A stretch of 28,036 bases of DNA from Chara braunii. Lineage: Eukaryota > Streptophyta > Charophyceae > Charales > Characeae. The notes beneath the pieces were generated by a model. It saw only the letters and a program-made list of their open reading frames with translations. It made no database searches and had not been told where the DNA came from. Positions 10,588 to 19,839 of this stretch are shown one piece after another; the first letter of the stretch is position 1, and every line of letters starts with the position of its first letter. The stretch is from positions 26,630 through 54,665 of the forward strand of contig BFEA01001201.1 in assembly GCA_003427395.1 (NCBI GenBank), given 5' to 3'. Both the position numbers and the translations under genes were made by a program.

Positions 10588-11589
10588 CAGGGTTGTCGAG
10601 CCCCGGCCCCGGGGCCCTGGCGGGGGTCCGGGGGTGGGCACCCCCAACCCCCTCCGGAACCCCCCCCCCTCCCCCCAAAAAAAAATAAAATAAAAAAAAT
10701 AGTGGGGGGTGCGCAGCGAGAGCGCGGACCCTGTGGGCTAAACCCCACAAATGGAGTTTTGTACCCCACCCCGGACCCCCCCTGGGGCCACACCCACCAC
10801 TGGGGGGACCGGGGTAGTTGTGGGTGCGGGGCCGGGGGCGGGGCCAACAGCCAGTGGGGGCGGGGTTGAGTGCTGGNNNNNNNNNNNNNNNNNNNNNNNN
10901 NNNNNNNNNNNNNNNNNNNNNNNNNNNNNNNNNNNNNNNNNNNNNNNNNNNNNNNNNNNNNNNNNNNNNNNNNNNNNNNNNNNNNNNNNNNNNNNNNNNN
11001 NNNNNNNNNNNNNNNNNNNNNNNNNNNNNNNNNNNNNNNNNNNNNNNNNNNNNNNNNNNNNNNNNNNNNNNNNNNNNNNNNNNNNNNNNNNNNNNNNNNN
11101 NNNNNNNNNNNNNNNNNNNNNNNNNNNNNNNNNNNNNNNNNNNNNNNNNNNNNNNNNNNNNNNNNNNNNNNNNNNNNNNNNNNNNNNNNNNNNNNNNNNN
11201 NNNNNNNNNNNNNNNNNNNNNNNNNNNNNNNNNNNNNNNNNNNNNNNNNNNNNNNNNNNNNNNNNNNNNNNNNNNNNNNNNNNNNNNNNNNNNNNNNNNN
11301 NNNNNNNNNNNNNNNNNNNNNNNNNNNNNNNNNNNNNNNNNNNNNNNNNNNNNNNNNNNNNNNNNNNNNNNNNNNNNNNNNNNNNNNNNNNNNNNNNNNN
11401 NNNNNNNNNNNNNNNNNNNNNNNNNNNNNNNNNNNNNNNNNNNNNNNNNNNNNNNNNNNNNNNNNNNNNNNNNNNNNNNNNNNNNNNNNNNNNNNNNNNN
11501 NNNNNNNNNNNNNNNNNNNNNNNGCGGGGGTCCGGGGGTGAAACCCCTACCCCAGGTTGGGCCCCGGGGATCCCCGCGTGACAACGCCG
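10588..11589. mobile_element. hAT-like non-autonomous DNA transposon, GC-rich, with assembly gap
   Basis: Flanked by an 8-bp direct repeat CTGCTACT (10580-10587 and 11590-11597), the target duplication length of hAT elements. Its ends are CAGGGTTGTCGAG on the left and, read inward on the minus strand, CGGCGTTGTCACG on the right; CAGGG fits the hAT terminal pattern. Subterminal G/C blocks are also inverted: GGGGGTCCGGGGGTG near both ends, and CCCCGGGGCCC against GGGCCCCGGGG. The interior is 647 N, so true length and any transposase are unknown. The element lies in the ORF2 linker of LINE B and is therefore younger than it. Confidence 0.82.
10877..11523. other. assembly gap (647 N)
   Basis: Run of N inside the hAT-like element, flanked on both sides by very G/C-rich sequence that is likely to have stopped sequencing. 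Any apparent ORF across it is meaningless. Confidence 0.98.
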
Positions 11590-11597
11590 CTGCTACT
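11590..11597. repeat. target-site duplication, right copy (hAT-like)
   Basis: CTGCTACT, identical to 10580-10587. Confidence 0.8.
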
Positions 11598-12801
11598 ACA
11601 ACCGGAGGAATGGGATTCACACCGCATGTCAAACCCACTAGACCAGGCCCCTTACAATGCCCTCCAAACTGAAAGACAACATTTACAAGACTACCTAGAT
11701 GATCAAACACAGAAATGGAGGGTACATGCCAGAGTCACAGGCACGATGTCTAAGACATTCTTCGCCAAGGTAAAGGCCAGAAGCAGACAAAACACTTTGC
11801 CCTCCCTTAACCACCCTTACGACAGTAACCAGCCGATGGCCACAAATGCCTATAAAATAGTGGAATATGCATCCCTGTATTACCAAAACTTGTTCATATC
11901 TGAAACATCACAAGTACAGCCACATGTCCTAAAATATGGTAGGAATACCCTGTTGGCCTCCCTTCCATCTCTACTGTCGACACTGCAGAGATGGAAAGAC
12001 CAATGACCAGACAACTGAGACAATAAATTATCCAAACACTACAAGGTATGGACGACGGTAAAACACCAAGACTGGATGCATTCCCCAAATAGTCTCTTGT
12101 TACATTTTTGGGGAACACTCGAGGAAACTTTTATGGCCTACGTCGATGCAATTTTTCACGAAGAAATCTTCGTTGATGTGATAGGCCAAGAAGTAACAAC
12201 ACTATTATATAGGAAAGGGGACATAGAAGAAATCAGGAATTATCGCCCTATCACCTTGTTGTCGGTGCCCTATAAGATTGTGGCCAAGGCATGGGCAAAC
12301 AAGTTGTTACCCCTGCTTCCGAACCTCATCCATCCAGACCAATCAGGATTCATGTCGTACAAGAACATCCAAGACAACATAATGTTGGTCGACAAAACAA
12401 TCCGTTATGCAAGACACGACAGAGAGAAGCGATCATTTTATTCATAGAGTGTGAAAAGGCATATGGCCATGTTGATTGGGACTTCTGGACATGTGCCTGA
12501 CCAGAATGAACTTTGGCCCACTCTTCTGCAAATGGAGCAACGTCCTACACAAGAATACCACAACTAACATCACACTAAACGGTCACCTTGCCCCTCCATT
12601 TCGCCTCTAACAGTCAGTCAGGCAAGTAAATCCGATAGAACCCATGCTATTTGTTTCAGTGATGGAAGCGTTGCCAACAATGACCAGGCCCAATCTTTAG
12701 ATCCAAAAGATCGATGTGCTACAAATGCCGTACCACCAACTTCCCGTCACCTCATTGTTTGTTGACGACCTCACTGTCTTATTTAAGGCCAATAGAGAAA
12801 A

Positions 12802-12811
12802 TTTTACAGCA
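12802..12811. repeat. target-site duplication, left copy (2.13-kb retroposon)
   Basis: TTTTACAGCA, repeated at 14943-14952 immediately after the poly(A). Confidence 0.85.
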
Positions 12812-13044
12812 GGGAGCACGGCAGCGGAAATTAGCGCTAAGGAACACTAACACTTTGCGTGGTCGCAGCCGGCAAGGCCCGGCTGCCTTCCATGCGATCG
12901 GGCGCCCGCGGGGGTCAACGCGGGGAGCTTGAGCTGCGCGTCCTGCCTCAGGTTAGCGGTGACGCTGACGTGGCAGTCCCATTAGATGTGGGGTTGGTGG
13001 GGAGCGTAGGAGATCGTCGGCGCGAATTCTGCCGCGGTATACAG

Positions 13045-14055
13045 ATGGCTTCGATGGACGACAAGCAGCGAGGGGCCACCGACTGGCTCATATTCATTCA
13101 AGGAGCTCGTTCTCGTTTACAGGAGATGGTGGAGGCACTGCGATCACAATTGAGAGTTAGACCTGAGGCTGTTGGGGGGGCAGCTTCATCGGATCCGCTG
13201 TATCGGGTAGTGATGCCGAACATGTTGCAGATTGTCTGGGAGCTGCAGCATCTGCAAACGAAGGGACTCGTGGATGGTCAACTGGAGGCTCTGAAGCGGT
13301 GTTGCGACGACATCTTCGAGGAGGGGCAAGATGCGTATGCGGCGCTGGAGGAGGAGTTCTACTTGCACTTGTTCGAGACGGAAGATGAGGATTACACTGA
13401 CGCGTGCACCACTGGTAGTGACGAGCTGGAGGAGGGTCGAAATGGTGTTGATATCGCCCTCGCTACTGATAAAAATGCAATTGACAACAACATGTTCGTG
13501 CAGGTCCGGGGTATAGACATAGGGATCATCAGCTTGGGCTTGTCCGACAACAACGTCAACAACAACAACAACAGCAACAATAACAACAACAACAACACCA
13601 GCAGCAATCACGACGCAGGGATTGTGGGCACCGGCAAGATTACGACGGTCGAGCGCGACACTGGTGCAACGTGCACGCTGAATTGCGATAATAACAACAG
13701 TGACAACGACAATGACATTAGTAACAACAACGGCAAGCACGACACTGGTGCGAGTGACGAAATTTTGAGCCCGTGCACGCTGGATTGCGGTAAAAACAAC
13801 AGTGATAACGACAATGATATTAATAACAACAACGGCAACCACATAAAGAATGTCAATATCGGCGGTTTGGTAAGTCTGGTAGGGGTTTCCATGTTCGTCT
13901 ACCCCTCCTTCTCTCCCCCACTGTCCTTTCTTCCTTGCAATCATGTTGACGATTTGGGGGGTGGGCGAAGGGGTTGTTGGAATGGTCCGCTCAGCAGATT
14001 GGAAGGGTGTGGGGGACAGTTAGGGGTGGGGTGGGTTCGCGAGGGGGTGGGTTAG
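13045..14055 (+). CDS. Asn/Asp-rich protein of unknown function carried by the retroposon
   Basis: 336 codons from ATG 13045 (context CAGATGG); the frame is also open upstream to ATG 12859, but that part is very GC-rich and looks like leader. Residues 1-130 look helical and acidic (WLIFIQGARSRLQEMVEALR, MLQIVWELQHLQTKG, YAALEEEFYLHLFETEDED). From about residue 165 there are Asn runs encoded by AAC/AAT, then two copies of a unit with CTLNC or CTLDC followed by NNNSDNDNDI and NNNG; the DNA copies start at 13671 and 13773 (102 bp apart). No signal peptide or known domain. A consensus-like splice donor GTAAGT at about 13871 follows the repeats, so the last 60 codons may be intronic. No stop or frameshift over about 1 kb, unlike the surrounding LINEs, which suggests a young or constrained ORF. 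Function unknown. Confidence 0.5.
   Translation: MASMDDKQRGATDWLIFIQGARSRLQEMVEALRSQLRVRPEAVGGAASSDPLYRVVMPNMLQIVWELQHLQTKGLVDGQLEALKRCCDDIFEEGQDAYAALEEEFYLHLFETEDEDYTDACTTGSDELEEGRNGVDIALATDKNAIDNNMFVQVRGIDIGIISLGLSDNNVNNNNNSNNNNNNNTSSNHDAGIVGTGKITTVERDTGATCTLNCDNNNSDNDNDISNNNGKHDTGASDEILSPCTLDCGKNNSDNDNDINNNNGNHIKNVNIGGLVSLVGVSMFVYPSFSPPLSFLPCNHVDDLGGGRRGCWNGPLSRLEGCGGQLGVGWVREGVG
13540..13850 (+). repeat. AAC/AAT-rich coding repeats
   Basis: An AAC-rich trinucleotide run (about 13550-13605) followed by two diverged copies of a unit, the first including GTGCACGCTGAATTGCG at 13671 and the second GTGCACGCTGGATTGCGG at 13773. The second has an extra 18 bp between GACACTGGTGC and GTGCACGCTG. 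All differences keep the reading frame. Confidence 0.7.
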
Positions 14056-14778
14056 GTAGTGGTTTGTCCTATCACACTTGCCAGGTACTGGTAGGGTAGC
14101 TCTGGTCGAGTGCGAACGGGATATGAGCGTCATGCACTGCAAATGGGATGTCTGGCCACGTGGCGCTGTTGATTTCTGTTGTGCGGTCCATCAGGGCTTC
14201 GCCACGTGGCTACTACGGGCTTGGCTCCGCAAGGGAGGCCTGCTCTGAATGCCCCTTCTGCTTATGCTGCTCAATGGTCGTTGGGTGGTGAGTATTTTAG
14301 GGTGGGGTGCGAACTCATACTTTGGTGGCACTTTAATTTGTATCTTCTATTCCCGGTAAGTGACTGATAAATCGAATTTGGGTATGCATAACCTGCGATT
14401 CCGGCGGATGTGACGGATTGCCATGTGGTGAATTCTAGTTGGCAGTGTTGTGAATTCACCTCGTGGCTTCATAGGAAGAACAGTGGTAAGCCCTTGGGGT
14501 AGTCCAGGTGGTTTAATGCAGCTTCTAGAATGTTGGATTCGTATATATTAGATTCTCTAAATTCTCTATTCTGGCTACCCCCCCCCCCATGGTGCTGTAA
14601 GGTTTTGTGAAAATATTATGAGGGCGGCTGAATAGGGATAATGACTTTCTTACATTGAGATGGGCAGAGGTGATTGATGCTGCTCATCATGCTGAGATCT
14701 GCGTGCTTACGTGTCCCCTTACCAGCTGATTAGGATCCTTAGGCTTTGACACATGGCACACTTTACGACAAACTTCTG
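14056..14778 (+). other. retroposon segment without a recognised gene
   Basis: Between the ORF stop and the 3' module. It holds two CACGTGGC motifs (near 14156 and 14202), a second GTAAGT near 14356 and a C9-10 run near 14580. A possible 3' splice site (pyrimidine-rich, ending CATCAG) is near 14190. These are suggestions of a gene transcript only; nothing is established. Confidence 0.3.
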
Positions 14779-14903
14779 TGTATAGGGACGCTGGACCCGA
14801 TTTCCAGCAGGTGTTCCTCCCCACCAATAGATGGAGCCTCCCCGAGCGTGCTAGCGGTGTCTGCTCNTATCAGCACCTCTAGCATCCAATCAGGCTGTTT
14901 TCT

Positions 14904-14941
<38 letters not shown>
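14779..14941 (+). repeat. 3' module, copy 3 (end of 2.13-kb retroposon), poly(A)
   Basis: TGTATAGGGACGCTGG, CCGATTTCCAGCAGG, CCACCAATAGATGGAGCC, GTGCTAGCGGTG with partner CACCTCTAGCAT (one mismatch, one G-U), then CAATCAGGCTGTTTTCTC and A37 from 14905. One ambiguous base at 14866. Confidence 0.87.
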
Positions 14942-14942
<1 letters not shown>

Positions 14943-14945
<3 letters not shown>

Positions 14946-14952
14946 TACAGCA
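14943..14952. repeat. target-site duplication, right copy (2.13-kb retroposon)
   Basis: TTTTACAGCA, identical to 12802-12811; LINE B coding sequence resumes here. Confidence 0.85.
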
Positions 14953-15305
14953 CTTGCACACACGATCTGTCTATTTGAGATCGCTGCAGACATGAAGGTG
15001 AACTGGGGCACCAAGACGAAGGCTGGTGGCTACATTCCTTCGGCAATCCCCCACCAGCTGACCCCCAGGTGGCCTAGAGAAGTAAAGAAACAACAGTAAG
15101 GGTCCGGGGGGTGAACATTACGGCACTGGGCCCGCCCACCAACCACGGAGAGGCACTTGTGGACCTGGCAGTTCACAGAACGTCAAAGTGGGATAAAAAA
15201 CCCACCTCGCTACTGGGAAGAGTGCTCGGAATTAACAACGCCATCTTCACTTCCATCTAGTGCAAGGCCACCTTTTGGGAAATCGGCCGCAAGCAACTCT
15301 CCAGA

Positions 15306-15307
<2 letters not shown>

Positions 15308-15342
<35 letters not shown>
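15308..15342 (+). repeat. A35 homopolymer inside ORF2 of LINE B
   Basis: Between SRLK and PATTAYLW, where LINE A has LKRQITAFLW without extra residues. It lacks any adjacent module. It may be an expanded AAA codon run or the remnant of a poly(A) insertion. Confidence 0.8.
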
Positions 15343-15344
<2 letters not shown>

Positions 15345-17210
15345 AGCGACAACGGCCTACCTATGGAAAAACAACCATGAAGACACTCAAGCCATAAGAA
15401 GGGTGGGATGGGACACCATAATACAGCCGAGATCCAGAGGAGGCCTAGGAATAATCGACCCAGATGAAGAAATAAAGGCTCTCATATTCAAAATACTGGT
15501 TCATCTCCTGTTGGGAAACAACATCCCGTGGGCCCACTATGAACATATCCAACTCGGCTGCCTGGCACCACCCTCCCACCCACAGCACCCGGTGTACCCA
15601 CTCCAACGGCTAACCAACAACTTTCGGTCCACCCTTGCCAACCCCAAAACGGACACGGATTCTCCCCCGGCAGCCAGGGCCAAACAGTACCTCCGGATTG
15701 ATCCCCTATGGACAACCTTCAATTAGCTGTGGAGGGAAAGAGGGCCAAAATGCCTAGCCACACCGATAAGATGGGAGGAGATTTGTCGTCAACCTGTCTT
15801 TGGTCACTCTCAGATCTTGGACCACAAAAGCTCCCCCTTGTCCTTGCACGACAAATCCAGATGGCTAAACTAGGTTAAAAAAGGAATCTACAAAATTGGG
15901 GACCCGTGGGACACACAGACAGGGAACTGGGCAACTACAGAAGGGCTCAAGGAAAAAACCGGCCCAATCGAAAACATGGCTCAAGGCCTGCAAAAGATCC
16001 ATGACGCGATTCCACTAGCATGGATCCGCACCCTTAGGAAAGGACCATCAATAAACACACAAGACTCGGTAATGACGGTGGACGACATGCCCCTTCCCAT
16101 GACAGTCTAGTGCAGAGCGTGAGGGCTGACCAAGCCAAGCTGCAGGCACATTGCCCGGTGAACCTAGGCGAGCAATGGTCCAAACTAATAAGGGACGAAG
16201 ACCTGGACAGGTCCTTCCCAATACCTCTGCTCATCACTGACATAATGAAGGTGGTGGAAGACCCAAAAGGTGGTCTCTTTTTATACGAACCATCCACCCC
16301 CCTTCTCCTATTACCATTTGATCTTACAGAATGGGAATGAACAGACCGCGACTCACACTCCATGCCCTTCTGGCAGTACAATGGGACGCAAATATGTCCC
16401 GATTACACAGGTGGTGGGAGAGGGACTCCCCCCTAGCTACACAGGACCTACAGGACCTCAAATGGTCTACCTATGCGCGCATCAAACCAACAAGCCATAG
16501 CGCCCTGCGGTGGCAGATGGTTCACAGGTGCCTGCCGACGCCCGACTGGCTGACAGCAAGAACCGACTTGGAAGAGAAACGGATATTATCCCCCATATGC
16601 ACATACTGTAGTCACTCCTTCCCCAGGAAGAGGGCTACTCTTGAGGACTGTCTGCCGGAGAGGAGTGCCCGATGGTCTCCCAGCTATGGAGATGGTGGGA
16701 TGCAGCCTGGCACTACTTCTGGGGATGAACACCTGCCCTGGAGTATCAGCACCCTGCTGCTGGGGGGTTCTCCCCCGATAGCAACACCTGGACGACGCTT
16801 ATGTTCAACCTATTCTCCTATACCAGGCTGACAGTCCTCATGCAGACTTGGAGAATGCGCTGCTCATTCCAAAGGAACCAGCATACTTTTGGTTTCATGC
16901 AGTCACGATCAGCTGTAATAGTCACCATCACAGCGAAGACTCAGGAGGCCCATAAGGAGCTGCAGTCCAGGATGAGAAGTGAACCTGACGCTGCCAAGAA
17001 ACAAGACTTTATTGATAACTTCAACATCACTTGGACTGACAACCGCAACAGGCTGTGCAGCCTCAAACATGAGGCTGAGCTGCAACGGCAACCTGGCCTA
17101 CAACAGAGAGACAATGGGGATGCATGCCACAATCCCACTTCCAGGTGAACCATCAACCAACGAACTTCATTCTTGTTCTGAACGAAAGCCAGGATAACCT
17201 ACCCAGCTAG

Positions 17211-18279
17211 CCCTCCCCCCTCTCCATTCACGCCTCCCACCCTCCACCCCCATCGCCCCCTTATGTTCCCTATACACACCTGTACCCACCTGCTAGCCGG
17301 CCAAGGGCAGGACTCCCACACCAACTCTTCAGAGAAGTACAGACCAACAGACAGGGTTTCCTCCTGGGACTCCTCCACAGGGAGACGGAATGAAGAGAAT
17401 GAAGAGAACTTCAACTGAGTCAGAGAGTGAAATAGGTGGACGAGGTTTAGAGAGGGCTTCAGCAAATCATAAAGGGATGCGAGGGACAAGGTCAGTTGGA
17501 AAGTGAGGAGGGGGGGGTAGGGGAATGGGAGGCTGGCTTTCAGGCAGAATGGGTGACAGAATGGGGGGGTAACAGAATGGGACGGTTAGCTGGGGGAGAT
17601 GGGTAAAGCAGGCCAGGTCAGCCAACCCCCCTTGGCAAGAATGCATATCAGCTATTTGCAAACAGATCCTACAACACAAGCCACAAAACAAGGGCGGGGT
17701 TAGGCTACAACACAAGCCACAAAACAAGGGCGGGGTTAGGGGAATGGGACGCAGGCTTGCCCAATGGAACTGGAAGTCGAGCATGGGTGACAGATAGAAC
17801 CTGCCCCTGAGACTGAGACAGCAGGGGGCTGTTAGAGGGGCGAATGGAGTAAAACATTAAACTGCCTCCAATTCTCTTAGTCCCAGCCACCCATGGGTTT
17901 TGAGCATACTATCACCCACTTTAGGCTGCCAGGGGGCAAGCAAGTCAGGCTACTGGGTAATGCTACGCGCTAAATTTCAAACTTTGCAGGAGGTCCCTCC
18001 AGCACACTGTCATTACAATGTCATGTATAGCTCTGTTTAAACAGCCAACTGCAACAACTGCAACAACAACAGAATGTTTGCTCGAGGAAGGGGAGGTACA
18101 GAACATTACTTAGAATCGCTGACCAATTCTCCTAGTAGCAGCCAGGAGATCTGTGTATGTACGCCAGCAACTCACTGACAGGCGGATGTGTAGTTCTATG
18201 AACTTCTATCTGCCTAACTTTATAAGTGAGCCCTGTAGACAATTGCATGTCGATTCACACAAACAACTACAATGTTCAG
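17211..18279 (+). other. LINE B 3' UTR
   Basis: About 1.07 kb between the ORF2 stop and 3' module copy 4, with no supported gene. It is C-rich at first (to about 17280), then purine-rich with G runs. The 36-bp tandem duplication at 17669-17740 lies inside it. Assigned to the LINE only because it sits between a coding C-terminus and a 3' module, as in the other copies. Confidence 0.5.
17669..17740. repeat. 36-bp perfect tandem duplication
   Basis: Two identical units starting CTACAACACAAGCCAC at 17669 and 17705. Perfect identity suggests a recent event. Confidence 0.9.
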
Positions 18280-18452
18280 TGACGCTGGACCCGCTTTCCA
18301 GCAGGTGCTGCTCCCCACTAATAGATGGAGCCTCCCCGACAGTGCTAGTGGTGACTGCTCTTACCAGCACCCCTACCATCCGTTCGTGATCGGCTAGCTG
18401 AAATGATGATATTCAAAAACAAAAAAAAAACAAAAAAGCAAAAGAAAGGAAA
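18280..18452 (+). repeat. 3' module, copy 4 (end of LINE B), A-rich tail
   Basis: TGACGCTGGACCCGC, TTTCCAGCAGGTGCTGC, CCCACTAATAGATGGAGC, GTGCTAGTGGTG with weak partner CACCCCTACCAT. It is followed by a diverged stretch and an impure A-rich tail from 18415 (C, G and T interspersed), which suggests an older copy. Confidence 0.8.
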
Positions 18453-19101
18453 ATCTGACGTCAAAAATGGTTCGGAATTAGCAACTGGATTTCAGACCCA
18501 GTTTACCCAGTCACTGTGGGCAGTGTGGGGTCTTTCCCTTAATCTGAAAAACTGGGTTTGGCTCTGCGATCAACACACATGACAAGAACTGAAGTGCATG
18601 TACGCATTCAGAATTCAGTGTACTTCCCTTTATCCAAAACAGATTTGCGAGTGGAAATGGGACTGGACTGGAATGCTGTTCATGATGGTGCCAGCAGAGG
18701 TGCCTTCAGTGTAAGAAACGAGTCGAAAAAGCAGTGCTGGGGGGGAGAAGTGGGGGTTGAAGGGAGTCAAGGGACTCTAGGTTCACTTTTCTTCTGTCTG
18801 TGACTGCAAACTACGGATCTGGTCACTAAAGTGGATAGTTCCATTCCACCGTAGCACAACAGGAAACCACTCCACTGGAGCCTGCCTGCCCCTTACGCCT
18901 GACTCCCTAATATGGGATGCCATTCATTCCAGGCTAGCACAGGCCAGGTCCACAGAGAAGGGGGTAAGGGAAGGGAACCCTTCCCCAACCACCCCCTGAA
19001 AATGAAGAGTGGGTGAAGGACAAAAGAACAAAATCAGGCCCGCCAAAATGCACCTGGGCCAACTGTCCCCTTCGGAACGATTCTCTGTTTCTGGCAATTG
19101 A
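18453..19101. other. no gene or element recognised
   Basis: Mixed-composition DNA of about 650 bp between two module copies. Open frames are short (up to 81 codons) and show no domain. It may be the body of the retroposon that ends in copy 5, but no start or target duplication was found. Confidence 0.35.
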
Positions 19102-19226
19102 TTCCAGCAGGTGCTGCTCCCCACCAATAGATGGAGCCTGCCTGTGGGTGCTAGAGGTGGCTGACTACACCTGCACCTCTAGCATCACCGGGGGAGGGAA
19201 AAACATAAATAAATAAATAAATAAAA
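19102..19226 (+). repeat. 3' module, copy 5, (AAAT)n tail
   Basis: Starts within the module at TTCCAGCAGGTGCTGC; the first hairpin's left arm is replaced, so it is 5'-truncated or diverged. CCACCAATAGATGGAGCC is intact. The third hairpin GTGCTAGAGGTG/CACCTCTAGCAT is fully paired except one G-U, with A-T at the variable position. Tail is (AAAT)n to 19226. Confidence 0.82.
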
Positions 19227-19357
19227 TCCTGGTAATCTACGAGAGGTTGCAGAGTTACTCTGATTGTCAATTGTCACCCGTCTATGGGCGGGCTCTGCAG
19301 CCTGCAGTCATCATGGTCACATGGCTATCCATTTAAAGTTTAAACTGATATGATGTT

Positions 19358-19495
19358 CAGGAACCCGATTTCGAGCAGGTGATGCTCCCCACCAACAGAT
19401 GGAGCCCCCGAGAGCGCTAGAGGTGCCTGCTCGTATCAGCACCCCTATCATGAACTCGGGCCGTTTCCCAAAAAAAAAAAAAAAAAAAAAAAAAA
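19358..19495 (+). repeat. 3' module, copy 6, poly(A)
   Basis: AGGAACCCGATTTCGAGC (first hairpin broken), CCACCAACAGATGGAGCC, GCGCTAGAGGTG with partner CACCCCTATCAT (several mismatches), GGGCCGTTTCCC and A26. The segment before the tail resembles that of copy 3, so the two are one subfamily. Confidence 0.8.
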
Positions 19496-19607
19496 GAATG
19501 TAAAAAAAAAACAAAGAAAACAAGGAGTCTAGGTACTTGGGAGACGGTGGCCAGAAATCTCTGACCACCAACCAGGATAGTGGCCTTGTACAGGGGCGTT
19601 TCTATTT

Positions 19608-19632
19608 AAAAAAAAAAAAAAAAAAAAAAAAA
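19608..19632 (+). repeat. A25 run without a module
   Basis: Homopolymer about 110 bp after copy 6, preceded by sequence unlike the module. Possibly the tail of a different retroposon. Confidence 0.7.
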
Positions 19633-19839
19633 GTAGGTAGGCAGGAGTCTAGGGCCAGAACCGAAGAATGTGGGCACATGGGACTTGGCCCCTGGGCATT
19701 TGAACGTCCACGTGGAGATCATGCACTTGGGCACCAGCACATCCAGGTCCATCCTGACTGGGCTAGTTTCGCATTACCAAAACTGAGTGGGCTACTAGCA
19801 TCAGTCACAGCTCAGCCCTAGTGGAGCCTGTCTCTCATA

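Larger units (their letters stand above)
10402..12811 (+). pseudogene. LINE B ORF2, first part: linker and N-terminal reverse transcriptase (broken)
   Basis: Before the hAT insertion: FNTSLLKLHSF, a stop at 10456 and a frame change, then EEAPIVKSFNEGIAQL. After it: LQPEEWDSHRMSNPL and SYYQNL-type linker (ASLYYQNLFISET), then reverse transcriptase motifs TTLLYRKGDIEEIRNY, NYRPITLLSVPYK, LLPNLIHPDQSGF and, after a frameshift near 12430, LFIECEKAYGHVDW. There the catalytic Asp of motif A is Glu, and the following Asp is Gly. Next come QSVRQVNPIEP and LFVDDLTVLF (motif C Asp pair kept). The frame runs directly into the retroposon insertion at 12811. A reverse transcriptase by homology, certainly inactive. 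Confidence 0.85.
12812..14942 (+). mobile_element. 2.13-kb poly(A) retroposon with own ORF and the LINE 3' module
   Basis: Inserted in LINE B ORF2 and bounded by a 10-bp direct repeat TTTTACAGCA (12802-12811 and 14943-14952). It starts GGGAGCACGGCAGCGG, has a GC-rich 5' part, an ORF (13045-14055), about 720 bp without a gene, then 3' module copy 3 and a poly(A) run of about 37. Target duplication plus poly(A) directly at the junction mean it came in by LINE-type reverse transcription. It encodes no reverse transcriptase, so it was mobilised in trans. Either it is a non-autonomous family with an ORF, or a retro-copy of a host transcript that ended in a module. Confidence 0.85.
14943..17210 (+). 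pseudogene. LINE B ORF2, second part: end of reverse transcriptase, zf-RVT-like region, C-terminus (broken)
   Basis: Continues the frame interrupted at 12811: FTALAHTICLFEIAADM, KVNWGTKTKAGGY (compare SVNWGNKTQGWW in LINE A). Then WDTIIQPRSRGGLGIIDP at about 15405, the conserved VEDPKGGLFLYEPSTP block at 16250, and the zinc-binding region near 16590 (ICTYC; the expected His is Asp in TLEDC, so the site is probably lost). The C-terminus has NLFSYTRLTVLMQTW, and an open frame ends at TAG 17208 with PTNFILVLNESQ, matching LINE D QTNFVLLTDPR. Numerous stops and frameshifts, plus an A35 run at 15308. Similarity to LINE D over the entire C-terminus shows both are one family. Confidence 0.85.
10382..18452 (+). 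mobile_element. LINE B: 5'-truncated LINE split by two insertions
   Basis: Three segments belong to one element: 10382-10587, 11590-12811 and 14943-18452. The breaks are filled by a hAT-like element and a poly(A) retroposon. At each break removing the insert and one copy of the target duplication restores a continuous ORF2 frame (LLLQPEEW at the first, NRENFTALAHT at the second). It begins in the linker after the endonuclease (FNTSLL, compare KLNTSLLSMD in LINE A) and ends with 3' module copy 4 and an A-rich tail. It is more like LINE D than LINE A (PNLIHPDQSGFM, NYRPITLLSVPYK). Confidence 0.85.

Noticed and set aside
10583-11710. Open frames of 223-375 codons crossing 10877-11523
   Set aside because: They consist mostly of N; the gap has no information.
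12812-12960. tRNA-like head with Pol III boxes at the start of the 2.13-kb retroposon
   Set aside because: TTAGCGCTAAGG and GGGGTCAACGCGG only loosely resemble A and B boxes, and the spacing and fold are not tRNA-like.
13186-13944. 252-codon minus-strand frame rich in Val and Ile
   Set aside because: Antisense of the AAC/AAT repeats (GTT/ATT on the other strand); the sense frame is longer and has a better start.
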